Part shown: piece by piece, positions 25,942 to 33,422 of the stretch
Numbering within the stretch: the first letter of the stretch is position 1
How the letters are laid out: the number at the start of each line of letters is the position of its first letter
Assembly: GCF_013927005.1 (NCBI RefSeq)
Contig: NZ_CP055930.1
Span: 3,968,001-4,032,000 of the forward strand
Length of the DNA stretch: 64,000 bases
DNA from: Enterobacter sp. RHBSTW-00175
GTDB taxonomy: Bacteria; Pseudomonadota; Gammaproteobacteria; Enterobacterales; Enterobacteriaceae
Direction: 5' to 3'
Program-made: the position numbers and the translations under genes
Notes under the pieces: model-generated
The model's input: only the letters and a program-made list of their open reading frames with translations
Told to the model about the DNA's origin: nothing
The model's database searches: none

Positions 25942-27240
25942 CCACACCTGCTCGCCGTTGACCCAGGTTTCACTGATATTACGCTCGTCGCCGAGCGTCA
26001 TCAGCACAAACAGCTGCTCGTAAATATCTTTGCAGCGCCCGTTACGCAGGCGCTGCAGCGGCGTAACGGCCGGGTCGATAACGATAAAGTCGGCCTCTTT
26101 GCCAGGCGCAAAATTGCCAATCTTATCGTCCAGCCGCAGGGCGTGTGCGCCACCCAGGGTGGCATGATAAAACGCTTCGCAGGCTTGCAGGCGGTAGCTC
26201 TGCAACTGGCCCACTTTGTAGGCCTCACCCAGCGTACGCAACATGCTGAAGGTGGTACCGGCCCCGACGTCGGTGCCTATACCCATTCGCACCTTGTGCT
26301 GCCAGCAGGCGGGTAAACGAAACAGCCCGCTGCCAAGAAACAGGTTGGAGGTTGGGCAAAATGCCACGGCGGAACCGGTGTCGTGCAGGCACTGCCACTC
26401 GCTGTGGTGCAGGTGAATGCCGTGAGCAAATACGCTGCGCTCGCCGGTCAGGCCGTAGTGGTGATACACATCCAGATAACGCTCGTGCTCCGGCCACAGA
26501 TCGCTCACCCACGCCACTTCGTTGGGGTTTTCGCTCAGATGGGTCTGCATCCAGGTGTCGGGAAACTCCTCTCTGAGCAGGCTTACCGCCGCGAGCAGTT
26601 CCGGGGAAGAGGTTGGCGCAAAACGCGGCGTAATGGCATAGCCTAAGCGCCCGCGGTGGTGCCAGCGCTGAATAAGCTCCCGCGTTTGCCGGTAGCTCTG
26701 TTTGGCGGTTTCAGTCAGGTAATCCGGCGTGTGCCTGTCCATCATTACTTTCCCGGCAATCAGCCGCATGTTGAGGCGTAATGCTTCGGTAAACAGCGCA
26801 TCGACAGATTCGGGGTGCAGTGTGCAAAACACCAGCGCCGTGGTTGTGCCGTGGCTGACCAGCTGATTAATGAAAAACTCCGCGATCTCTTTCGCGTAGG
26901 TCTCATCGGCAAACTGGCTCTCCACCGGGAAGGTGTAGGTGGTCAGCCACTCCAGCAGTTGCTCGCCAAAGGCGCCAATCATCTCCGTCTGGGGATAGTG
27001 GACGTGGGTATCGATAAAACCGGGCAGCAGTAGCTTGCTGCGCAGGTCGGTGTAACCTTTGTGAGGGTCAAGGTATTGCTCGCCCTCCTGCCAGCTCATC
27101 TGCGCCAGAATTTTGCCGTTGTGAATAAACAACAGCCCATCGTCAAGGTAGCGGGTGTGGCGGGGGATAGCCTCTGCGCTGTCGCAGACCTGGGCAATAT
27201 CGAAAAATGCACCGCGGATCGCTGTCTGGTAATCCATCAT
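25921..27240 (-). CDS. guaD: Guanine deaminase
   Basis: The 439-residue amidohydrolase converts guanine to xanthine and ammonia, feeding guanine into the hpx route. Metal and catalytic motifs are PGFIDTHVHYPQTEMIG (HxH), HLSENPNEV, FAHGIHLHHSEW and GIGTDVGAGTTFSML (Asp). CAGGAACC precedes two in-frame ATGs (27240 and 27237); either may start the protein. It has its own -24/-12 promoter candidate and is convergent with hpxT, sharing 21 bases. Confidence 0.95.
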   Translation of the reverse strand: MMDYQTAIRGAFFDIAQVCDSAEAIPRHTRYLDDGLLFIHNGKILAQMSWQEGEQYLDPHKGYTDLRSKLLLPGFIDTHVHYPQTEMIGAFGEQLLEWLTTYTFPVESQFADETYAKEIAEFFINQLVSHGTTTALVFCTLHPESVDALFTEALRLNMRLIAGKVMMDRHTPDYLTETAKQSYRQTRELIQRWHHRGRLGYAITPRFAPTSSPELLAAVSLLREEFPDTWMQTHLSENPNEVAWVSDLWPEHERYLDVYHHYGLTGERSVFAHGIHLHHSEWQCLHDTGSAVAFCPTSNLFLGSGLFRLPACWQHKVRMGIGTDVGAGTTFSMLRTLGEAYKVGQLQSYRLQACEAFYHATLGGAHALRLDDKIGNFAPGKEADFIVIDPAVTPLQRLRNGRCKDIYEQLFVLMTLGDERNISETWVNGEQVWSTAAVG

Positions 27241-27281
27241 GGTTCCTGCCTTATTGTTTGCGTAGCGGGGTCAGGAGAATG

Positions 27282-27297
27282 AGCAAAAAGGATGCCA
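27282..27297 (-). promoter_or_regulatory. Sigma-54 promoter of guaD
   Basis: On the minus strand TGGCATCCTTTTTGCT matches TGGCAY-N5-TTGCW completely. The predicted start lies about 30 bases upstream of guaD. Confidence 0.7.
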
Positions 27298-27307
27298 GCT
27301 TGAGAAA

Positions 27308-27328
27308 GGCCGCAGAAGGTCTGCGGCC
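27308..27328 (-). terminator. Hairpin terminator of the NCS1 permease gene
   Basis: The perfect 9-bp stem GGCCGCAGA / TCTGCGGCC with a 3-base loop lies 12 bases after the permease stop on the minus strand. The following T's are interrupted (TTTCTC), so efficiency is uncertain. Confidence 0.65.
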
Positions 27329-27339
27329 AGGTGAAAGGA

Positions 27340-28836
27340 TTACTCTTTTTGCGTCGCCACGCGGGAGTTGAATTGCGGGGCGGCAGCCGCTTCGCGGTCT
27401 TCCCGTGCCAGCCAGCGGTAAGTCACACCGCCCAGGAAGACGCCGATAAACCAGCTAAAGTTCGCCACTTCATGCAGGGCCGGGATAAAGCTAATCACCA
27501 GGCCTACGGCAACGGACGGGAGCAGTGCGCCGATGGCTTTCGGGTTAAAGCCGTTGCGATACCAGTATTTCCCTTTTGGCGTGTCGTCGAACAGGTCATC
27601 TACAGAGATTTTCCCGCGCTTAATCAGGTAGAAGTCGGCAATCAGGATGCCGAACAGCGGGCCGATAAAGGCGCCGAGCACGTCCAGGGTGTAGTGGATA
27701 AGCTCCGGAGAGTTGAACAGGTTCCACGGGGTTAACAGGATCGAGCCGACAGCGGCAATCATCCCTCCGGTGCGGAAGCTGATTTTCTGCGGCGAGCAGT
27801 TAGAAAAGTCGAACGCCGGGGAGACAAAGTTCGCCACAATGTTGATCCCGATGGTGGCGGTGATCATGGTCAGCAGGCCAATCGCCACGGCCAGATCGTT
27901 GCCCACGCGGCTAACGGTTTCAATCGGGTCGGTTATCATGCGGCCAAACAGCGACTGCGTGCCGGAGACAATCACCACGGTGACGATGGAAAACAGCAGG
28001 AAGTTAAACGGCAAGCCCCAGCGGTTTCCACGGCGAATTTCGCCCATGCTTTTGCCGTAGCGCGAGAAGTCACCAAAGTTGAGCAACGGTCCGGAGAAAT
28101 AGGACACCACCAGTGCCGTAGCAGTGATCATCTGCCAGGTTTGCTCGCCTGCGCTCAGGGATTTGCTGGCGAGGGTAAAGGAGATCCCGTCAAAACCCGT
28201 CTTGTATACAATCCAGCCCGCAAGCGCCAGCATCACCACATAGACCGCCGGGCCGGCAATATCGATAAAACGCTTAATGGCGCTCATACCGTGCCAGAAG
28301 ACCATCGCCTGCAATACCCACATAATGGAAAAGCAGATCCAGCCCAGATGCGACAGGCCAAGGAACGCACCGGTAGTGAGCGCCGACAGTGACGGCCAGA
28401 ACTTCAGCGCCACCAGCATCAGGGCGTTGGCGGCCAGGTAGGTCTGAATACCGTACCACGCAAAGGCGATAAGCCCGCGGATCACCGCCGGAATATTCGC
28501 GCCAAAAACACCAAATGCCTGACGGCTGATCACCGCATAAGGCACGCCCGCCATCTGGCTCGGTTTTGCCACCAGGTTGGCGCACAGCTGCACAATACAA
28601 ATCCCTATCAGCAGGCAAAGCAACACCTGCCAGCTGGCCAGCCCGAGCGTAAAGAAGCTCGCGGCAACCACATAACCCCCCATGCTATGCACGTCGGACA
28701 TCCAGAAAGAAAAGATGTTGTACCAGCTCCAGTTCTGGTCACGCGTTGGTGCCAGATCCTCATTGCAAAGCCGTGGGCTGTAAACCGCACCGGAATCAGC
28801 GGCCGAACCTTGCTGCGCGTTTTGTGTATTTGGCAT
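27340..28836 (-). CDS. NCS1-family nucleobase/allantoin:cation symporter
   Basis: The 498-residue inner membrane protein has about twelve hydrophobic segments. The NCS1 signatures are NWSWYNIFSFWMSDVHSMGGYV near the N terminus and IADFYLIKRGKI near the C terminus. Relatives include allantoin permease PucI/AllW and hydantoin permeases. It lies between guaD and the allantoin genes hpxSAB, so allantoin or a purine is the likely substrate. In Klebsiella the purine permease HpxP of this pathway belongs to another family, so I give no symbol. AGGAGCAGG precedes the ATG, and a -24/-12 element lies about 50 bases upstream. Confidence 0.85.
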   Translation of the reverse strand: MPNTQNAQQGSAADSGAVYSPRLCNEDLAPTRDQNWSWYNIFSFWMSDVHSMGGYVVAASFFTLGLASWQVLLCLLIGICIVQLCANLVAKPSQMAGVPYAVISRQAFGVFGANIPAVIRGLIAFAWYGIQTYLAANALMLVALKFWPSLSALTTGAFLGLSHLGWICFSIMWVLQAMVFWHGMSAIKRFIDIAGPAVYVVMLALAGWIVYKTGFDGISFTLASKSLSAGEQTWQMITATALVVSYFSGPLLNFGDFSRYGKSMGEIRRGNRWGLPFNFLLFSIVTVVIVSGTQSLFGRMITDPIETVSRVGNDLAVAIGLLTMITATIGINIVANFVSPAFDFSNCSPQKISFRTGGMIAAVGSILLTPWNLFNSPELIHYTLDVLGAFIGPLFGILIADFYLIKRGKISVDDLFDDTPKGKYWYRNGFNPKAIGALLPSVAVGLVISFIPALHEVANFSWFIGVFLGGVTYRWLAREDREAAAAPQFNSRVATQKE

Positions 28837-28887
28837 GAAACCTGCTCCTGTGAATGAAAACCCGTTAAGTGGGAGTACAAGCGGTGT

Positions 28888-28903
28888 TGCAGGATCCAGG
28901 CCA
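28888..28903 (-). promoter_or_regulatory. Possible sigma-54 promoter of the NCS1 permease
   Basis: On the minus strand TGGCCTGGATCCTGCA has the invariant GG and GC at correct spacing but three mismatches elsewhere. It is the weakest of the six candidates in the hpx region. Confidence 0.45.
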
Positions 28904-28915
28904 AAATAATAAATC

Positions 28916-28948
28916 TTGTATGCAATATTTTATTTTTATGTATACGAT
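28916..28948 (+). promoter_or_regulatory. hpxSAB promoter with two candidate HpxS (GntR) operators
   Basis: TTGTATGCAA (28916-28925) and ATGTATACGAT (28938-28948) are near-palindromes around GTAT-AC/GC. FadR-subfamily GntR proteins often bind such sequences. Their centres are 22 bases apart, about two DNA turns. TTGTAT also works as a -35 with TGTATA 17 bases on, so bound HpxS would cover the promoter of its own operon and sit between the divergent permease and hpxS genes. Confidence 0.5.
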
Positions 28949-28980
28949 CCGATAGCGAAAAGTAAAAAATGGAGTGGGTA

Positions 28981-29697
28981 ATGAACAACGTAAACAGTCT
29001 GCACGCCGCGCCAGACCTGCAAGACAAAGACGAATCCATCTTTCAGGCGCTGATGACCGCGATTGTCGAACATCAGTTGCTGCCGGGGAGTAAATTGCCG
29101 GAAGAGGCGCTGGCCGAAGTCTTCGGCGTGAGCCGCACGGGCATCCGCAAGGTGCTGCAACGACTCGCGGCTGTGCAAATGGTCACGTTAACGCCCAAAC
29201 GTGGTGCACATGTTGCCAGCCCGACGGTAGAAGAGGCACAGCACATCTTTCGCACGCGCGCCCTGCTGGAGGTCGCCAACCTGCCGGACGTGCTGGCCCA
29301 CTGCCAGTCGCCACATCTTGCTGCACTAGAAGCCATTATTGCTCAGGAGCAGCAGGCGCACGAGGCGTACGACGGCCCGGCGGCAATCCGACACTCTGCC
29401 AATTTCCATATCCAGCTTCAGGCCATTTCCGGCAACCAGGTGCTGACGGAGATGGTGACAAGCCTTAGCCAGCGTTCATCGCTGGTGATTGCCGCGTGGG
29501 GCGCGCCGTGGCGTCAGGGTTGCCGCTGCAACGATCACGAACAGCTTGTGGATCTGCTGCGCCAGAAAGCGCTCCGGCCACTCAGCGATGCCTTAATGCA
29601 CCATTTTGAACATATCGTCGCCAGCCTCTGTTTTGAACGGGCGGGCGAGTGCCTTCCTGATTTTGCCCGGCTGTTTGCCGGCCACAAGGAGTCGTAA
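28981..29697 (+). CDS. hpxS: HpxS, GntR/FadR-family regulator of allantoin genes
   Basis: The 238-residue regulator has a winged helix (LPEEALAEVFGVSRTGIRKVLQRLAAVQMV, about residues 36-70) and a helical FCD-type ligand domain (EEAQHIFRTRALLEVANL onward, with conserved His in the late helices). The ATG at 28981 was chosen because GGAGTGGG lies just before it; an in-frame ATG 12 bases upstream lacks such a site. The stop overlaps the hpxA start by 1 base (TAATG), so hpxS, hpxA and hpxB form one operon as in Klebsiella. It likely senses an allantoin-pathway compound. Confidence 0.85.
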   Translation: MNNVNSLHAAPDLQDKDESIFQALMTAIVEHQLLPGSKLPEEALAEVFGVSRTGIRKVLQRLAAVQMVTLTPKRGAHVASPTVEEAQHIFRTRALLEVANLPDVLAHCQSPHLAALEAIIAQEQQAHEAYDGPAAIRHSANFHIQLQAISGNQVLTEMVTSLSQRSSLVIAAWGAPWRQGCRCNDHEQLVDLLRQKALRPLSDALMHHFEHIVASLCFERAGECLPDFARLFAGHKES

Positions 29698-30440
29698 TGT
29701 CGTCTGTCTGTATACAAGTGATCAATCCCAATACCAGCCGTGGAATGACGGAAACCATCGGCGCGGCAGCGCGCGCGGTGGCAGCGCCGGGCACGGAGAT
29801 CCTCGCGGTCTGCCCGGATGAAGGTGTGCCCTCGATTGAAGGCCATTTTGATGAAGCCATTGCGGCCGTAGGGGTGCTCGAACAAATCAAGAAAGGCAGG
29901 CAGCAGGGCGTGGATGGCCACGTTATCGCCTGCTTTGGCGATCCGGGTTTGCTGGCGGCGCGCGAGCTGGCGCAGGGGCCGGTGATTGGTATCGCAGAAG
30001 CCGCCATGCATATGGCGACGCTGGTGGCGACACGCTTTTCCATCGTCACCACGCTGCCGCGTACGCTGATCATCGCCCGGCACCTGCTGCACCAGTATGG
30101 CTTTCATGATCACTGCGCGGCCCTGCACGCGATCGATCTCCCGGTGCTGGCGCTGGAAGACGGCAGTGGTCTGGCGCAGGAAAAAGTACGCGCACGCTGT
30201 ATCCAGGCACTGAAAGAGGACGGTTGCGGCGCCATTGTGCTGGGGTGTGGCGGTATGGCAACGCTTGCGCAGGAGCTGACGCGCGAGCTGCATGTCCCGG
30301 TGATCGACGGCGTTAGCGCGGCGGTGAAAATGGTCGAATCGCTGGTGGCACTTGGGCTATCCACCAGCAAGCACGGCGACCTGGCATTCCCGGAAAACAA
30401 AGCGTTAAGCGGTAAATTTCAGGCACTGAATCTATTTTAA
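29697..30440 (+). CDS. hpxA: HpxA, allantoin racemase
   Basis: The 247-residue enzyme of the Asp/Glu/hydantoin racemase family interconverts the S and R forms of allantoin. The two catalytic cysteines sit in IACFGDPG (Cys79) and VLGCGGMA (Cys184), and the N terminus INPNTSRGMTETI is typical. It begins on the last base of hpxS (TAATG), so translation is coupled. A racemase is needed here because HpxQ yields S-allantoin while the next enzyme may prefer the other isomer. Confidence 0.92.
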   Translation: MSSVCIQVINPNTSRGMTETIGAAARAVAAPGTEILAVCPDEGVPSIEGHFDEAIAAVGVLEQIKKGRQQGVDGHVIACFGDPGLLAARELAQGPVIGIAEAAMHMATLVATRFSIVTTLPRTLIIARHLLHQYGFHDHCAALHAIDLPVLALEDGSGLAQEKVRARCIQALKEDGCGAIVLGCGGMATLAQELTRELHVPVIDGVSAAVKMVESLVALGLSTSKHGDLAFPENKALSGKFQALNLF

Positions 30441-30456
30441 TTATGAGGGGGCCACA

Positions 30457-31389
30457 ATGGCGCTTTTTGAACAGGATTACCCGCGGGATCTGCGTGGCTA
30501 CGCAGGCAACCCGCCGCACGCGCAGTGGCCGCAGCAGGCGCGTATTGCCGTGCAGTTTGTGCTTAATTACGAAGAAGGGGCCGAAAACCACGTACTACAC
30601 GGTGACGCCGGATCGGAACAGTTCCTGTCAGACATCATCGGCGCGGCCAGCTACCCGGACAAACATATGTCGATGGACTCTCTCTACGAATACGGCAGTC
30701 GCGCCGGGTTCTGGCGGATCCACAACGCTTTCAGCCAGCGCGGCCTGCCGCTGACGGTCTTTGGCGTGGCGATGGCGCTGGCGCGTCATCCCGATATTGT
30801 CGACGCCATTAAAGCGGCAAATTACGATGTGGTCAGCCACGGCTGGCGCTGGATCCACTATCAGAATATGGATATCGACCAGGAGCGTGAGCATCTGCAA
30901 AAGGCGGTGCATGTGATGACCGATCTGTTCGGCAAACCGCCGACGGGCTGGTATACCGGGCGCGACAGCCCCAACACTCGTCAACTGGTGGCGGAACACG
31001 GCGGTTTTGACTACGACAGCGACTACTACGGCGACGATTTACCGTTCTGGACCGAAGTGGCGTGCAGCGACGGTACCCGCAAACCGCACCTGATTGTGCC
31101 TTATACGCTGGATACCAACGACATGCGCTTTGCGACCGCACAAGGATTTAATACCGCCGAGCAGTTTTATACCTACCTGAAAGACAGTTTTGATGTGCTG
31201 TATGAAGAGGGGGCAAGTTCGCCGAAGATGATGTCTATCGGGATGCACTGCCGCCTGCTGGGGCGTCCGGGGCGTTTTCGCGGCCTGCAACGGTTTCTCG
31301 ATTATATCCAGCAGCACGACAAGGTATGGGTCTGCACCCGCCAGCAAATTGCCGACCACTGGCGGGAAGTGCATCCGTTTCAAAAATAG
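30457..31389 (+). CDS. hpxB: HpxB, metal-independent allantoinase (PuuE type)
   Basis: The 310-residue protein of the polysaccharide-deacetylase-like fold hydrolyses allantoin to allantoate. Family motifs are FVLNYEEGAENHVLHGD, the MDSLYEYGSRAGFWRIH stretch, SHGWRWIHYQ and GWYTGRDSPNTRQL, with SIGMHCRLLGRPGR near the end. It is unrelated to the AllB amidohydrolase type. GAGGGGG is 7-10 bases before the ATG. It is the last gene of hpxSAB, and a REP element follows. Confidence 0.92.
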   Translation: MALFEQDYPRDLRGYAGNPPHAQWPQQARIAVQFVLNYEEGAENHVLHGDAGSEQFLSDIIGAASYPDKHMSMDSLYEYGSRAGFWRIHNAFSQRGLPLTVFGVAMALARHPDIVDAIKAANYDVVSHGWRWIHYQNMDIDQEREHLQKAVHVMTDLFGKPPTGWYTGRDSPNTRQLVAEHGGFDYDSDYYGDDLPFWTEVACSDGTRKPHLIVPYTLDTNDMRFATAQGFNTAEQFYTYLKDSFDVLYEEGASSPKMMSIGMHCRLLGRPGRFRGLQRFLDYIQQHDKVWVCTRQQIADHWREVHPFQK

Positions 31390-31403
31390 CGGTGTCGTAT
31401 TGT

Positions 31404-31431
31404 GCCGGGTGGCGGCTGCGCCTTACCCGGC
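31404..31431. repeat. REP element between convergent hpxB and hpxZ
   Basis: GCCGGGT and ACCCGGC arms surround GGCGGCTGCGCC. It lies between the tails of two convergent operons and is likely a transcript 3' boundary. Confidence 0.78.
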
Positions 31432-31446
31432 CTACGACTCTCCACA

Positions 31447-31833
31447 TTACGCCATCAAACTCACCTGCGCCGCCACAATCCGCCAGCCGTACGGGAAACG
31501 CACCCACGTTTGCTGCTGGCGGCCAATTTTCTCCGTCCCCTCGCGGGTAAATTCGGTGCTGCACACCGCATAATCAGCCCCGAAGGTGGTGATGACCGTA
31601 TGACGCAGGGTTCGCTGCAACCCGGCGGAAGGGCGCGCCGCACGAAAGGCGCGGATTTCATCAATCCCGTACAGGTTTTCACCTGCGCCCAGCCGCACCG
31701 TATTTTTGTCGTGCCAGAACAGTTCATCCAGCACCGCAGTGTTGTTACTTACCAGCGCATCTTCGTAGCGGTAAAACGCAGCCGTGACCTCAGCAACCAC
31801 CCACGGGAGGTTTACGTCATCATGATTCATCAT
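31447..31833 (-). CDS. hpxZ: HpxZ, SnoaL/NTF2-like protein (AtzH-like)
   Basis: The 128-residue protein has an NTF2/SnoaL-type fold (VAEVTAAFYRYEDALVSNNTAVLDELFW; WRIVAAQVSLM). It resembles the DUF3225/AtzH group that accompanies AtzE-type amidases. It is the last gene of hpxWXYZ and overlaps hpxY by 4 bases. AtzH in Pseudomonas has been assigned to cyanuric-acid breakdown. The exact role of HpxZ after oxalurate is not established. Two adjacent ATGs (31833, 31830) are possible starts. Confidence 0.85.
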   Translation of the reverse strand: MMNHDDVNLPWVVAEVTAAFYRYEDALVSNNTAVLDELFWHDKNTVRLGAGENLYGIDEIRAFRAARPSAGLQRTLRHTVITTFGADYAVCSTEFTREGTEKIGRQQQTWVRFPYGWRIVAAQVSLMA

Positions 31834-33227
31834 TGTGCTATCTCCGCAGGGCGGGCATCGGTTATCCCGCTTGCTTCCAGTACTCGCGCCACGCGCAGGC
31901 AGGCCTGTTCATTAAACGGCGCGGCAATCAGTTGCAGGCCAATGGGGGCACCGTCTGCCGTGCGCAGGGGCACCGTGGTGACGGGCAAGCCCAAAAACGA
32001 AATCGGCTGAGTCAGCATTCCCATGCTGGCGCGGACCGGCAGTGGCTGGCCGTTAATCTCCATGGTCTGCTCACCAATCAGCGTGGCGCTGCGGGGTGTC
32101 GCCGGAGCAATCAGCACATCGGCGTAGGAGAATAACGTTTTAAACGCCTGCCGGGCGTGGGCGCGGAAACGCTGGGCCTGAATGTACCAGGCGGATGGGA
32201 TCATCGCCCCTGCCAGTAGCCGCTCGCGGGAGTGAGGCTCAAATCGTGCGGGCTCGCTTCGCAGCGCAGGCAGGTACTGATTTCCCCCTTCGGACGCGCT
32301 GATGATAAACGCCGCTGAGCGGGCAAGCTCTGCGTCGGGGAACAGCAGTTCATCGTGCGCCTCGAGCGCTTTCGCCACCCGTGCAACGGCAGCCCGGGCG
32401 TCGGCGTCACACCATGTGCTGAAATAGCCGCCCAGAACAGCGCAGCGCAGGCCATCCAGCCCGCGATCCAGCAGCGGGCGGGTTTGCTCTCGTGAGCTGT
32501 CGGCCTGAAAACTGTCGCTGGTGTCGCGGCCTTGCAGCGCATCGTATACCGATGCCAGGTCGCTCACGCGGCGGGCAAACGGCCCGATATGATCCAGGCT
32601 TGCAACGAACGGATGGCTGCCCGAACGTGACAGGCGGCCAAAGGTCGGTTTCAGGCCATATATCCCGCACAGGGAGGCCGGTACGCGAATCGAGCCGTTA
32701 GTGTCAGTGCCGAGCGAAAAATGGACCAGCCCGGCGGCGACGGCCGCAGCCGATCCCCCGGACGATCCTCCCGCAATGCGCTTCAGATCGTGCGGGTTAT
32801 GCGTTGCGCCGTAGTGGCTGTTTTCGGTGGTAAACCCGTAGGCGTAAGCATCCATGTTGACCATCCCGGAAAGCAGCCCGCCCGCACTGCGCAGCTGGCG
32901 TACCGCAAAGCTGTCGGCGGCAGCAGCAGGGCGCTGGCTGAACAGTTCAGCCCCGGCGAGGGTGGTGTGCCCGGCGACATCAAACAGGTTTTTGACCGCA
33001 TAAGGAATGCCCGCCAGCGGCGGCAGGGGGCGCTTTTCCCGACGCAGGGTGTCGATATTCTCGGCTTCTGCCAGCATTCGTTCGGCGGTGATCGTCGTCC
33101 ACGCGTTGAGCTGTGGGTTGATGCGGGTAATGGCATCCAGCGTCTGACGGGCGATGTCACCGGCGCTCAGCTCGCCGTTGCCAAGCGCCTTCTGGATAGC
33201 GCTGATACTCATCTCGTGTAGCGTCAT
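31830..33227 (-). CDS. hpxY: HpxY, amidase-signature hydrolase (AtzE/GatA-like)
   Basis: The 465-residue amidase has the Ser-cisSer-Lys triad: Lys79 in IPYAVKNLFD, Ser155 in AGGSSGGSAA, and Ser178 in TDTNGSIR. It probably hydrolyses an amide or ureido bond downstream of oxalurate. In K. pneumoniae hpxWXYZ is linked to conversion of oxalurate to oxalate, and HpxW is oxamate amidohydrolase, which leaves oxalurate hydrolysis to HpxY. It overlaps hpxX at its start and hpxZ at its end by 4 bases each, typical of a coupled complex. Confidence 0.87.
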   Translation of the reverse strand: MTLHEMSISAIQKALGNGELSAGDIARQTLDAITRINPQLNAWTTITAERMLAEAENIDTLRREKRPLPPLAGIPYAVKNLFDVAGHTTLAGAELFSQRPAAAADSFAVRQLRSAGGLLSGMVNMDAYAYGFTTENSHYGATHNPHDLKRIAGGSSGGSAAAVAAGLVHFSLGTDTNGSIRVPASLCGIYGLKPTFGRLSRSGSHPFVASLDHIGPFARRVSDLASVYDALQGRDTSDSFQADSSREQTRPLLDRGLDGLRCAVLGGYFSTWCDADARAAVARVAKALEAHDELLFPDAELARSAAFIISASEGGNQYLPALRSEPARFEPHSRERLLAGAMIPSAWYIQAQRFRAHARQAFKTLFSYADVLIAPATPRSATLIGEQTMEINGQPLPVRASMGMLTQPISFLGLPVTTVPLRTADGAPIGLQLIAAPFNEQACLRVARVLEASGITDARPAEIAQ

Positions 33228-33412
33228 GCTTTGTATACTCCTGCAATCTCCTGGCGGTCATCGAGCGGTAACGCCATCAGCGGTGCGGCCATGCTGGCTA
33301 TGCGGCTGAACTGCAACTGAAGCTCCGCCCGACGGGCGTCATCCAGTTCAACGCCCAGCACGGATTCCATCTGCGCAAGGTATGCGCTCCAGTCGGGTGG
33401 TGTGGTGTTCAT
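33224..33412 (-). CDS. hpxX: HpxX, small AtzG/GatC-like partner of HpxY
   Basis: The 62-residue helical protein (MNTTPPDWSAYLAQMESVLG...) resembles AtzG, the GatC-like subunit that wraps the AtzE amidase. The ATG at 33412 has AGGAG 6-10 bases upstream, just after the hpxW stop; a longer in-frame start would run into hpxW coding sequence. It overlaps hpxY by 4 bases. A stable HpxX-HpxY complex is inferred from the family. Confidence 0.85.
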   Translation of the reverse strand: MNTTPPDWSAYLAQMESVLGVELDDARRAELQLQFSRIASMAAPLMALPLDDRQEIAGVYKA

Positions 33413-33422
33413 GGTTTTCTCC

